A DNA stretch of 57,542 bases from an uncultured bacterium (GTDB lineage Bacteria > Verrucomicrobiota > Lentisphaeria > Victivallales > UBA1829): assembly GCA_902780135.1 (NCBI GenBank), contig CACZEK010000017.1, positions 1-57,542 on the forward strand. The letters run 5' to 3'. Within the stretch, counting starts at the first letter, position 1, and every line of letters begins with the position of its first letter. Below, in pieces: positions 8,997 through 17,413 of this stretch. Under the pieces are notes generated by a model that saw nothing but the letters and a program-made list of their open reading frames with translations, was not told the origin of the DNA and did not search any database. A program made the translations under genes and the position numbers.

Positions 8997-10459
8997 AAGA
9001 AAAAGCCGAATCCTTCCTGTATCTGTTCACCAAGATCCTGCTGGGCGTGGTCGGGATCGTTTCCGTCAGTATCCAGACGCAATACCTCCTGCCCTCGGCG
9101 CTTGGCGATTACTCCCTGATCTCCGGCTTCATCAGCGTGATGACGTCTGTTTTCGCGAGCTGGATCGGGTCCGCCGGACTGCGGTATTACCACGCGGCGC
9201 AGAAGAACGGGACGGAAAAGCAGTTCTTCACGACGATCTCGGCGGACTGGGCGGTCATGTTCGCCGTCATGCTGGCGATCACGACGGGCACGGCGTGGAT
9301 CACGACGTCCATTCCGATCCGGCCCTACCTGCTGTTCGTCGTCATCACGCTGTTCTGGAGCAGCCTGTGGGAGATCTACGAAAAGCTGATGCGGGCGTCG
9401 TCCCGCAGCGTCGCCTACTGCGCCCTGCTGATCATGCAGTCGGTCCTGAACCTGCTCGTCATCATCCTCTACTGCAAGCTGGCGGGCGGCAGGATCGAGG
9501 CGCTCTTCCTCGCGAAGATCCTGACCTGCGCGCTCGCCGCCGTCGCGTCCGTCTGCCTGCTCCGCGTGTTCCGGCACATCCGGCCGTCGTCCTTCAGCCG
9601 GAGCTTCAACGGCGTGGTCTTCCGGTACGGGTTCCCGATGGTCGGCGTCTGGAGCGCGAGCTGGCTGCTGAACTACTCCGACCGCTACATCATCAACTAC
9701 TACCTGACCAGCGAAGAAGTCGGCCTGTACGACATCGCGTACCGGTTCTCGGAAAACTCCATCGGCATCATCATCGCGGCGTTCAACCTCGCCTTCTTCC
9801 CGGCGATGATCCGGGTCTGGAACGACGAGGGCGAGGCCGCCACGCAGCGCATGATCACGGCGATCTTCCGGTATCTCTTCCTGTTCTCCGTGCCGGCATG
9901 CACCGGGATCTTCCTGCTGTCGAAACAGATTTACGGGCCGATCCTGGACCCCGCGTACTCCGGGGCGGCGATCGTCATGTCGCTGGCGTCCGTCGGATTC
10001 GTCTTCATGGGCGTGAACAACTCCCTGTTCAAGATCTGGCAGCTGAAGGAAAAGACGAAGATGGTGCTGTACCTGACGGTCGCGTCCGTCGTCTTCAACA
10101 TCACGTCCAACATCGTGTTCATCCCGCTGTTCGGGTACGTCGCGGCCGCCGGGACCACCATCGCGTCCTATCTGCTCGTCACCGTGATCGCCGCGTTCAT
10201 GATCCGGCGGGAGATCAGGATCAGGATCGACATGAGATCCCTGGCGCTGCAGTTCCTCGCGGCCGCCGTCATGGGCGTTTTCCTCTTCTTCGCGAGGGAC
10301 TATGTCACCAGCCTGTTCCTCCTGCTCCTGTGCGTCGCGGCCGCCGCCGCGATCTATTTCGGGGTCCTGTTCCTGCTGGGCGACCTCAAGGGCGACATCG
10401 CCGAGCTCAGGGCGTTTCTCGCGAAAAAGGGCGGGACGGCGGATTCCGGCGGCAAATAA
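8993..10459 (+). CDS. Oligosaccharide flippase, Wzx/MATE-like
   Basis: The ATG at 8993 overlaps the preceding stop and gives 488 residues with 12-14 hydrophobic segments. It starts with FLYLFTKILLGVVGIVSVSIQTQYLLPSALGDYSLI (shown only as a landmark), and the order and spacing match polysaccharide-biosynthesis flippases. Such proteins move undecaprenyl-linked oligosaccharide from the inner to the outer face of the membrane. The motif DRYIINYYLTSEEVGLYDIA (residues about 230-250) is typical of this family. Its presence points to a Wzx-type route for this glycan; no Wzy polymerase or priming transferase is visible in the window. Confidence 0.88.
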   Translation: MKEKAESFLYLFTKILLGVVGIVSVSIQTQYLLPSALGDYSLISGFISVMTSVFASWIGSAGLRYYHAAQKNGTEKQFFTTISADWAVMFAVMLAITTGTAWITTSIPIRPYLLFVVITLFWSSLWEIYEKLMRASSRSVAYCALLIMQSVLNLLVIILYCKLAGGRIEALFLAKILTCALAAVASVCLLRVFRHIRPSSFSRSFNGVVFRYGFPMVGVWSASWLLNYSDRYIINYYLTSEEVGLYDIAYRFSENSIGIIIAAFNLAFFPAMIRVWNDEGEAATQRMITAIFRYLFLFSVPACTGIFLLSKQIYGPILDPAYSGAAIVMSLASVGFVFMGVNNSLFKIWQLKEKTKMVLYLTVASVVFNITSNIVFIPLFGYVAAAGTTIASYLLVTVIAAFMIRREIRIRIDMRSLALQFLAAAVMGVFLFFARDYVTSLFLLLLCVAAAAAIYFGVLFLLGDLKGDIAELRAFLAKKGGTADSGGK

Positions 10460-10475
10460 CGGAGCATCGAGACGG

Positions 10476-11714
10476 ATGAAAGAAACACTGATCAACGGTA
10501 TTTTCGACGCGCTGAACGGGCGGAAGGTCCGTTACGCGGTCCTGCGCGGGTACCTGCCCCTTTCCGAGCTGTACGCCGGCGCGGACATCGACCTGTACAT
10601 CGACCGGGAGGACATGGGCACGGCGCGGAAGATATTTGCCGAACACGGGTTCAGGACGCCCCGCCTGAACGCCTGCGCCTATCCGCACGTCCAGTTCTTC
10701 CGGCTCACCGCCGACGGGATGATCAAGTTCGACATCGTGTACGACCTGTGCTTCGGGCAGGACCTGTGCGTGTACCGGGACCTGCGGGCCGCCGCGGACA
10801 CGATCGTGCCGCTGGACCGCATCCGGGTGTTCGGCGGAAACGCCGCGCTGGAGATCCTGCTGCTCCACATCTGTTTCGACAAGGGCGGGATCGACGAACA
10901 CAACTTCGTCCGCCTCAACAACCTGGTGCGCGAATACAGGCTCGCGTCCTCCGGCAACCCGGCGGTCCGGGCGGTGCTCGACGAGGTCAACGCCGGGACG
11001 CTCACGATCGACGGCTTCAACCGGAGGATCCGGGAGATATCGGACGGCATCCGTCCGCTCGTCCGCGAAAACCGCGGCGCTGCGCTGCACAACCTGAAAA
11101 CCAGGCTGACCCTCCGGCTCCGGTATTTCCTCCACAAGTACAAAAACAAGGGCGTCGCGATCCTCGGCGTCGACGGCAGCGGCAAGTCCACCGCGATCGC
11201 ACGTCTGCACGACGCCCTGAAAGACCGGTCCGTCGTCCAGTACATGGGGTTCCGCGAGATGGAGACGAAGTACGGGAAGGAATGGTACGAAAACCCGTCC
11301 GGCGCGTTCCGGCGGCTCAAGCTCTTCGCGGGCATCTATTTCGAAATGCGGATCCGCTACGGCAAAAACACGCGCAAGCCGCACGGACTGGTCATCTACG
11401 ACCGGTATCCGTGGGAGGCGTACGAGAACGCCGCCGGGAAGGCGAAGGCGGTCTACTACGTCCTGTTCCGGGTCCTCTTCCCCTCGCCCGCCGCGGTCTA
11501 TTACATCCACTGCGACGCGGAGACGTCGTTCGCCCGGAAGGACGACATCACGGATCGCGAGAGCTTCCGGGTCAAGAAACGGAACGCCGACAGGAAATAC
11601 CTGAACCGGAAAGGCGTCGTGTCCTTCGATTCGGACCAGCAGCCGGTGGACGAGATCGTGCAGGGCATCTGTCAGGACATCATGGAAACGGGCCTGTACG
11701 ACTATCTCTTCTGA
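10476..11714 (+). CDS. Nucleotidyltransferase-like domain fused to a P-loop (thymidylate-kinase-like) kinase
   Basis: The start at 10476 gives 412 residues; the frame upstream only overlaps the flippase. The N-terminal domain (about 1-200) has GADIDLYID with D37 and D39, resembling nucleotidyltransferase-fold proteins of the NTP_transf_5 kind. The C-terminal domain (about 220-412) has a clean Walker A, GVDGSGKST (231-239), and YDRYPWE (a DR-Y motif as in thymidylate kinases). It is the last gene of the glycan operon. Similar two-domain proteins occur in polysaccharide clusters without a proven function. A role in phosphorylating a glycan precursor is possible, but I would not name a substrate. 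Confidence 0.7.
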   Translation: MKETLINGIFDALNGRKVRYAVLRGYLPLSELYAGADIDLYIDREDMGTARKIFAEHGFRTPRLNACAYPHVQFFRLTADGMIKFDIVYDLCFGQDLCVYRDLRAAADTIVPLDRIRVFGGNAALEILLLHICFDKGGIDEHNFVRLNNLVREYRLASSGNPAVRAVLDEVNAGTLTIDGFNRRIREISDGIRPLVRENRGAALHNLKTRLTLRLRYFLHKYKNKGVAILGVDGSGKSTAIARLHDALKDRSVVQYMGFREMETKYGKEWYENPSGAFRRLKLFAGIYFEMRIRYGKNTRKPHGLVIYDRYPWEAYENAAGKAKAVYYVLFRVLFPSPAAVYYIHCDAETSFARKDDITDRESFRVKKRNADRKYLNRKGVVSFDSDQQPVDEIVQGICQDIMETGLYDYLF

Positions 11715-11741
11715 GACGGTCCGCCCGCCGCGGGGAACGGA

Positions 11742-12986
11742 TCAGTCTTCCGGGGACGCTTCTTCGTCGTCGTCTTTTCCGGCGTTCCGCACGGCTTCGT
11801 CCGTGACCTTCTTTTCCAGATACTGCTCGACGGTCAGCCCGCCGTAGTCCGGCTCGACGTAGGTCGTTTCCCCGTCCTCCGTTTTCCCCTCCAGATAGCC
11901 GAGCAGCGCCATGGCGTCGAGCTGGCCTTTGCGGGCGGCGTCCCGGATCAGGACCGCGGCCTGCGAGTAATCCCGCGTGACGCCGCGCCCGTAGAGGTAG
12001 AGAAGGCCGAGCTCGTACTCGGCGTCGGGGAATTTGTTCGTGGCGGTCCGGTGCATGTTCAGCTGCTCGAACGCCCTGTCGTAATCCTGCGTGCAGCCGA
12101 GTCCGCGCGCGTAGCAGAGCCCGAGATACACGTGGACGTCCTCGTTCTTCGGATCGGCCGCCGCCAGGCCGAACAGGGAGTATGCCGCGGCGTATTTCGC
12201 GACTGCCTCCTGCGGGGAAGCCGCCCGGCCCGCCTCGCCGAACGCCGCAAGCCCGGATTCGTAGTATTCCTGCGCCCTGGAGTAATTCACCTGGTCGAAG
12301 ATGCCGCCCGCCACCTGATAAAGCCCGACGGGGATCATCAGGAACGCGAGGTAGAAGCACGGCCTGGCGTAGCGCGGGGGCTTGTGTTTGCGTTCCGGGA
12401 TGTGCTCCGGCTTCTCCCCGGCTTTCCACTTCGAGCGGACATAGCCTATCTGGTTGTGCGACGGGGCGTCCTTGCCGAACAGGACGTCATTGTACGTGAT
12501 CACGCACAGGCGAAGGGAGATCAGCACGGAGACCAGCTCGCCGACGAACCCGCCGATGTTCGACTGCCGGACCATGGTGATCATTTCCAGCACGCCGCCG
12601 ACGATCCCCAGGATCGAGACGATGCGGATCAGCCATTTGGCGGCGTCCGAACGCTGCGTCCGGAGCGTCACGCCGTAGGCGGGCAGGACCACGATCAGCG
12701 GCAGAAGCAGGATCATCCAGATCCTCAGGATGCCGCGCATCCCGCCGAAGCCGGGCAGACGGGGAAGCACGTAAAAGAAAGGCTCCAGCACCAGCGCCAG
12801 CACGCCGAACACGATGAACACGACGCCGAGCCGTTTCAGCGTGCGGGAAGCGTGCAGCGCCTTCTTCGACGCCGGACCGTCCAGCGCCAGGAGACGGGAT
12901 TCCGCGGAGCCGGGTGCGTACTCCGTGCCGGAAGATGCGGACGGTGCGGTCTGTTCGGAAGAGGTCTGTTCTGTTTCGCTGCTCAT
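11742..12986 (-). CDS. Membrane protein with Sel1/TPR-like repeats
   Basis: The 414-residue protein starts with a Ser/Thr/Glu-rich cytoplasmic tail of about 45 residues. Three or four membrane segments follow (around residues 52-75, 90-110, 118-140 and 215-235). The C-terminal region (about 240-395) carries Sel1-like repeats, for example YLGLCYARGLGCTQDYDRAF and YELGLLYLYGRGVTRDYSQA. Sel1 repeats are helical protein-interaction modules. The function is unknown. The end of the gene faces the end of the glycan operon, so it is not part of it, and it has its own promoter with a palindrome over the -10 box. Confidence 0.75.
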   Translation of the reverse strand: MSSETEQTSSEQTAPSASSGTEYAPGSAESRLLALDGPASKKALHASRTLKRLGVVFIVFGVLALVLEPFFYVLPRLPGFGGMRGILRIWMILLLPLIVVLPAYGVTLRTQRSDAAKWLIRIVSILGIVGGVLEMITMVRQSNIGGFVGELVSVLISLRLCVITYNDVLFGKDAPSHNQIGYVRSKWKAGEKPEHIPERKHKPPRYARPCFYLAFLMIPVGLYQVAGGIFDQVNYSRAQEYYESGLAAFGEAGRAASPQEAVAKYAAAYSLFGLAAADPKNEDVHVYLGLCYARGLGCTQDYDRAFEQLNMHRTATNKFPDAEYELGLLYLYGRGVTRDYSQAAVLIRDAARKGQLDAMALLGYLEGKTEDGETTYVEPDYGGLTVEQYLEKKVTDEAVRNAGKDDDEEASPED

Positions 12987-13033
12987 GTTGCCGGATTCCT
13001 GAAAATGTAAAAAAACGGAAAATGGAAAGTTTA

Positions 13034-13070
13034 CAAGGGTATAATATAACCCTTGAGGCGGGTTTTACAA
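13034..13070 (-). promoter_or_regulatory. Predicted promoter of the Sel1-repeat gene with an overlapping palindrome
   Basis: On the minus strand TTGTAA (13070-13065) and TATATT (13048-13043) are spaced by 16 bp. The -10 box sits inside a perfect inverted repeat with 7-bp arms, CAAGGGT at 13034-13040 and ACCCTTG at 13049-13055, a layout expected for a repressor operator. Confidence 0.5.
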
Positions 13071-13119
13071 ATGCGAAAACGAACAAATCAGACAAAACTG
13101 ACGGAAATCGGCTGACAAT

Positions 13120-14616
13120 TCACAGCCCGTAGAGGCGTCCGATCAGGCGGTCCGCAGCGGACTGGCCGCCGGTCCGGTACGCGCGCAGAACGGCGCACTG
13201 TTCCGCCCGTGTGGCGCGGCAGACGGGCAGGCGTTTCAGGATCGCGATCTTGACCTGCGGAAACGGCTTGCCGGACTCCGAGGCGACGAGCCGGTACCAG
13301 CGGTCCACGGCCGCGCTGTTCATAACCGCCGCCAGAAAGTGTAAAGAATACGTCCCCGGACGCGGCGCGGCGCCGTGCAGGGTGTTCGCGTAGTAATACC
13401 GTCCGGCGGAGTCGCAGGCGGCGACGATCCGGTCGGCGGTCTGGCGCGACAGGATCTTCGGGCGTTCGAAGACGTCCGGCGTGCGCATCCGGAGTCCGGG
13501 CGGACGGCCTCCGAGTCGGGCTGCTTCGAGCGCCGCCATGCGCGGCGGATCGTAGTCGATCCAGCGGTCGGCGGGCAGGATCCTCATGCGGACGACGTCG
13601 CGCCCGGTGAGGAGCGGTTTCGGGTTCGCGGCGCGTTCCGGCGAGCTCACGAACAGCTCTTTGCCGACCGCGCCCTGGATCACGCCGTCGCGCACGTCGG
13701 CGACCTCGCCGAGCGGGACGCTGTGCGCCCGGACCGTCCGCAGAAACGCGCCGTCGGCGCAGAGTCCGGCGACGATGCGGCACCCCGGAAACGCGAGGAT
13801 GTCGGCGGCGGGCACGACCCCGGCGTCGTCGATGCGGACGCATCCGTCCGGGGGCATGGGTTCGCGCCGGAAAATCACCGCGGCGGAGTCCACCACGGCT
13901 TTCCCGAAGAGGCCCGGCGGCAGCGACGAGGCGGAGATCAAATGCTGTTCGGTGAGGAGCCAGCGGCGCATGGCGGCGCCCTGCGTATTCAGGAGCAGAC
14001 GGTCCGGCGCGAGCCAGCCGCACACGCCGCCCTCGCGCGCCAGCTTCGCGCCGAGTTCGATGAAGAGCGAAAAGAGGTTGAACCGCCCGTTTGTGAAGCG
14101 GTACCGCGTCCGCAGGCGTTTTTTCCGCGCCCCGGACATCGCGTCCACCGGCACGAACGGCGGATTGCCGAGCACGAGGTCGAACGAGCCCGCCGGAAAC
14201 ACGGTTTTGTTCAGGGCGTCGGCGCAGACGATGCGCGGCGCGCCGGGCGTCTCGGTCAGGCTCAGGTACAGCCAGCGGAGACGCAGCGCGGCGACCTCGG
14301 CGGCGAGCGGCTGGAGTTCGATCCCGCAGATGTTCTCCGGCCCGGGCAGCACGCCGAATCTTCCGTACAGGATGCGCATGGCGGCGGCGAGGAACGCGCC
14401 GCAGCCGCACGCGGGGTCGATGACGCGCAGGCCGGGCACGGTTTTCCGGCTGAGTCCGGGGAGGGCGTCCAGCGCGGCGGACACGATGCGTTCGGCGACG
14501 GGCCGGGGGGTGTAGTAGATGCCGTCGCGTTTGCGGATCGGGGCGAGCGCGGCGGCGCAGAGACCTTCGAGGTCGTCTATCCTCAGCACATGTCTGTCCG
14601 GACGGGGACGCGGCAT
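13120..14616 (-). CDS. N6-adenine DNA methyltransferase (solitary, TaqI/Eco57I-like)
   Basis: The 498-residue protein has the AdoMet-binding motif DPACGCGAF (67-75) and the amino-methyltransferase catalytic motif NPPF (151-154) in DLVLGNPPFVP, in the gamma-type order. The C-terminal half (about 270-490) resembles the target-recognition part of TaqI-like enzymes. IYYTPRPVAERIV near residue 33 is the usual N-terminal block of these enzymes. No nuclease domain or partner restriction gene is present nearby, so it looks like an orphan methyltransferase. It starts four bases after the rluD stop and is likely co-transcribed with lgt and rluD. The recognition sequence cannot be inferred. Confidence 0.85.
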   Translation of the reverse strand: MPRPRPDRHVLRIDDLEGLCAAALAPIRKRDGIYYTPRPVAERIVSAALDALPGLSRKTVPGLRVIDPACGCGAFLAAAMRILYGRFGVLPGPENICGIELQPLAAEVAALRLRWLYLSLTETPGAPRIVCADALNKTVFPAGSFDLVLGNPPFVPVDAMSGARKKRLRTRYRFTNGRFNLFSLFIELGAKLAREGGVCGWLAPDRLLLNTQGAAMRRWLLTEQHLISASSLPPGLFGKAVVDSAAVIFRREPMPPDGCVRIDDAGVVPAADILAFPGCRIVAGLCADGAFLRTVRAHSVPLGEVADVRDGVIQGAVGKELFVSSPERAANPKPLLTGRDVVRMRILPADRWIDYDPPRMAALEAARLGGRPPGLRMRTPDVFERPKILSRQTADRIVAACDSAGRYYYANTLHGAAPRPGTYSLHFLAAVMNSAAVDRWYRLVASESGKPFPQVKIAILKRLPVCRATRAEQCAVLRAYRTGGQSAADRLIGRLYGL

Positions 14617-14620
14617 GGTC

Positions 14621-15583
14621 TTACGCTTCCTGGAACGCCTGAATGATCGCGAGGAAATCGTCCGGGATCGGCGCTTCGACCGTCATGCGTTCGCCGGTCA
14701 CGGGGTGCGGGAACGTGATCCTGCGCGCGTGGAGCATCTGGCGCGGGGCCGGCGAGGAACGCCCGCGGTTGTAGAGCTTGTCGCCGACGATCGGGTAGTC
14801 CTTGTAGGACAGGTGGACGCGGATCTGGTGCGTGCGGCCGGTGTGGGGGTGCATCTCCATCACGGCGACCTTCCGGCCGTCCCAGACGCCCTTGCGGATG
14901 ACTTTCCACGTGGTGACCGCCTCGCGTCCCTGCCCGGAGCGCGCGATCGCCATGCGCTTGTGGTCCGGGTGGCGCATGATGGGGGCGTTGACCACGTTCA
15001 CGTCGGGCGAGGGCCAGCCGTGGACGATGGCGAGGTAGGTCTTCTGCACGTCGCGGTCGGCGAACGACTGCGCGAGCTTGCGGAGCGCCTTCGGGGTCTT
15101 GGCGATGATGAGCGCGCCGCTGGTGTCCTTGTCGAGCCGGTGCACGATGCCGGGCCGCATGGCGTCGAAATCCTCGTCGTCGAGCCCGGGTTCGCGCCCG
15201 AGCACGGCGTTCACGACGGTCCCGTGCCAGTTGCCCGCCGCCGGATGCACCACCATGCCCGCGGGCTTGTTGATGACCAGCAGCACGTCGTCCTCGTAGA
15301 TCACGTCCAGCGGGATGTCCTCGCCCTCGGCGCGGTCGGGCACGGAAGGCAGGGAATCGGTGAGGCGGACGACGGCTCCGGCGGGGAATTTGAGGCGCGG
15401 CAGGTCGCAGACCTTGCCGTTCACCGTGAGCTGGCCGTCGCGGATGAGCTTCTGGATATGCGTGCGCGAGAGGTCGGGGCAGTACGCCGCCAGCACCTGG
15501 TCGATGCGTTCGTCCGCGTCCGGCTCGCCGAGCGTGAACTCGTAGACTCCGCCGTCGTTTCCGTTTCCGGGCTCGTCAGGCAT
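14621..15583 (-). CDS. rluD: RluD-family 23S rRNA pseudouridine synthase
   Basis: The 320-residue protein has an N-terminal S4-like RNA-binding domain (about 20-75, DERIDQVLAAYCPDLSRTHI). The RluA/RluC/RluD catalytic domain follows, with HRLDKDTSG at 148-156, so the catalytic aspartate is D151. A C-terminal HTGRTHQIRVHL motif completes the family pattern. It converts uridines in helix 69 of 23S rRNA to pseudouridine if it is a true RluD. The branch (RluD versus RluC-like) is a judgement from length and the S4 domain. Its start overlaps the end of lgt by eight bases. Confidence 0.9.
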   Translation of the reverse strand: MPDEPGNGNDGGVYEFTLGEPDADERIDQVLAAYCPDLSRTHIQKLIRDGQLTVNGKVCDLPRLKFPAGAVVRLTDSLPSVPDRAEGEDIPLDVIYEDDVLLVINKPAGMVVHPAAGNWHGTVVNAVLGREPGLDDEDFDAMRPGIVHRLDKDTSGALIIAKTPKALRKLAQSFADRDVQKTYLAIVHGWPSPDVNVVNAPIMRHPDHKRMAIARSGQGREAVTTWKVIRKGVWDGRKVAVMEMHPHTGRTHQIRVHLSYKDYPIVGDKLYNRGRSSPAPRQMLHARRITFPHPVTGERMTVEAPIPDDFLAIIQAFQEA

Positions 15584-16469
15584 CGGCGGACTCCCCGGCG
15601 TGTTTCTTTTCCTGTTTGCGGCCGCGGGAACGCGACACGCAGAAGATGACGACGCCGGCCGGGATGGCGATCGCGACCGCGATGAACTGCGACGGGGTGA
15701 GCCCGAGGATGGAATCCGTGTGGTCGCCGCGCATGAACTCGATCAGGAAGCGCATCACGCCGTACAGGATCAGGTAGACGCCGCCGACCGTCCCGGCGTA
15801 TTTGCGTTTCCGCAGCAGCAGGAGCAGCACGGCGCACATCAGGATGTTCCCGGCGGACTCGAAGAGCTGGACCGGGAAGACCGGCTCGGACCCGCCCGTG
15901 ACGAGCGAGGGATAGCGGTACGCCGCCGGAGAATTCTCCGGGAAGCAGACGGCGAACGGGAAGCCCTGCGGCGCGGGGCGTCCGAAGCAGCAGCCCTGCA
16001 TGAAGCAGCTGACGCGGCCGAACGCGTGGGCGAGCGCCATGGCGGGGCCGAGGACGTCGAGCAGGGCGAGGATGCTGATGTCCTTGCGGGGTTCGGAGCC
16101 GTCGGCGGGCTGTTTCTCCTTCAGTCCGAGCAGACGCCGCACGGTGGGCCATTTGGCGTAGAGGCATTCCGCGATGAACGCCAGGATGAACCCGCCGTAG
16201 AAGACGAGGCCGCCCTCGTGTACGTTCAGGATCGCCAGGATGCCGCGCCCGGAGAACTGCTCCCAAAACTGGACCACGTAAAACGCCCGCGCCCCAATCA
16301 CGCCCGCGAAGAGCGCGATCATGGAGATGTTGTAGATCTGGTCGGTCGTGAGGCCAGCGTACTTCTTAAGGTTCAGGAGCAGGCAGAACGACGCCAGGAA
16401 CCCGATGCCGATGAAAATGCCGTACCAGTGGACGGCGAAATTGCCGATGTGAAACGCGATGGGATACAT
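15576..16469 (-). CDS. lgt: Prolipoprotein diacylglyceryl transferase
   Basis: The ATG at 16469 is chosen because the family N-terminus (YPIAFHIGNFAVHWYGIFIG) begins there; upstream codons of the same frame have no family similarity. The 297-residue integral membrane protein contains HEGGLVFYGGFI and the Lgt signature region around HAFGRVSCFMQGCCFGRP, which carries the essential arginine. It transfers the diacylglyceryl group to the lipobox cysteine of prelipoproteins. This is consistent with the predicted lipoproteins elsewhere in the window. It heads the lgt-rluD-methyltransferase operon. Confidence 0.95.
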   Translation of the reverse strand: MYPIAFHIGNFAVHWYGIFIGIGFLASFCLLLNLKKYAGLTTDQIYNISMIALFAGVIGARAFYVVQFWEQFSGRGILAILNVHEGGLVFYGGFILAFIAECLYAKWPTVRRLLGLKEKQPADGSEPRKDISILALLDVLGPAMALAHAFGRVSCFMQGCCFGRPAPQGFPFAVCFPENSPAAYRYPSLVTGGSEPVFPVQLFESAGNILMCAVLLLLLRKRKYAGTVGGVYLILYGVMRFLIEFMRGDHTDSILGLTPSQFIAVAIAIPAGVVIFCVSRSRGRKQEKKHAGESADA

Positions 16470-16587
16470 TTTTTCTCCAAAGTCAGTAAAAAAACGGAAA
16501 AAACACTGGAAAAAACGGGATTCCGCGGATACATTAATTAGAAGCCGTTTTTCCCGCGGGCTCCCCGAAGGAAAGACCGCTATAAAA

Positions 16588-16615
16588 AGTATAGCATCTT
16601 CCGCAGAAAATTCCA
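16588..16615 (-). promoter_or_regulatory. Predicted lgt promoter
   Basis: On the minus strand TGGAAT (16615-16610) and TATACT (16593-16588) are 16 bp apart. The -35 box is preceded by TGCGC, as at topA, cstA and mraY. The 5' leader would be about 110 nt. Confidence 0.45.
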
Positions 16616-16675
16616 GCGCAAAACGCACGGCGGATGCGAAAAACCCGAAAAATAGCCCCGACAGAAAGGTCCCTC

Positions 16676-17410
16676 ATGACAGAAACGCTCGCCAGCCACA
16701 TCGAATACTTCGCATCGTTCGCCCACACGGCGCCGCTGCTTTTCTTCTTCTTCATCTTCCTCTTCATGACCATCGAAAGCTCGTTCATCCCGTTCCCCAG
16801 CGAAGTCGTCATGATCCCCGCCGGATTCCTGATCTGGCGGTATCCGCTGACGCCGTCGCACGCGCTGGACGTGCTGATCGTGGTCGCGGTCGGGCTGTGC
16901 GGGTCCATGGCGGGCGCGTACATCAACTATTTCCTGTCGAAATGGCTCGGACGGCCCGTGCTCCACACGCTGCTGAGGAAATACGGCAAGTTCATCCTGA
17001 TGTCGGAACAGTCGCTGGACCGCGCGGAGGAGATCTTCCGCGAATACGGCGAGGTCGTCACGTTCATCTCCCGCCTGCTCCCCGCCATCCGCCAGCTCAT
17101 CTCCATCCCCGCCGGGCTCTCCCACATGAACCTCTTCCGGTTCACGCTCTTCACCGCGCTCGGCGCGGGCCTGTGGACGGCGGTGCTGACGCTGCTCGGC
17201 GTGTGGTTCGGGCACTCGGTCGGCGACATGACCTACCTCGAAATGATCAACCGGGGCAAGGAGATCATCCGGGAGCACTACCTGTGGATCTTCGCCGGAT
17301 GCGCGGTGCTGTTCGTCGGCTACATCATGGTCCACCGGAAGATCATGGGCACGAAGAAGAAAGCGCCGGAAACCGCCGAGGCGGACAAGCCCGAAGCGAA
17401 AGAGGCCTGA
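16676..17410 (+). CDS. DedA-family membrane protein
   Basis: The ATG at 16676 follows AGAAAGG and gives 244 residues. The family core is present: FMTIESSFIPFPSEVVMIPAG near the N-terminus, then FISRLLPAIRQLISIPAGLSHM (given as landmarks), with conserved Glu, Pro and Arg in re-entrant loops and four to five hydrophobic segments. DedA/VTT-domain proteins include lipid carriers such as undecaprenyl phosphate or phosphatidylethanolamine flippases; the substrate here is not known. The C-terminus is a Lys/Glu-rich cytoplasmic tail. It is followed three bases later by yifB. Confidence 0.88.
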   Translation: MTETLASHIEYFASFAHTAPLLFFFFIFLFMTIESSFIPFPSEVVMIPAGFLIWRYPLTPSHALDVLIVVAVGLCGSMAGAYINYFLSKWLGRPVLHTLLRKYGKFILMSEQSLDRAEEIFREYGEVVTFISRLLPAIRQLISIPAGLSHMNLFRFTLFTALGAGLWTAVLTLLGVWFGHSVGDMTYLEMINRGKEIIREHYLWIFAGCAVLFVGYIMVHRKIMGTKKKAPETAEADKPEAKEA

Positions 17411-17413
17411 GCC

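Noticed and set aside
1654..11714. A complete Wzx/Wzy capsule locus
   Set aside because: No polymerase, priming transferase or chain-length regulator is present in the window, so only a partial pathway can be claimed.
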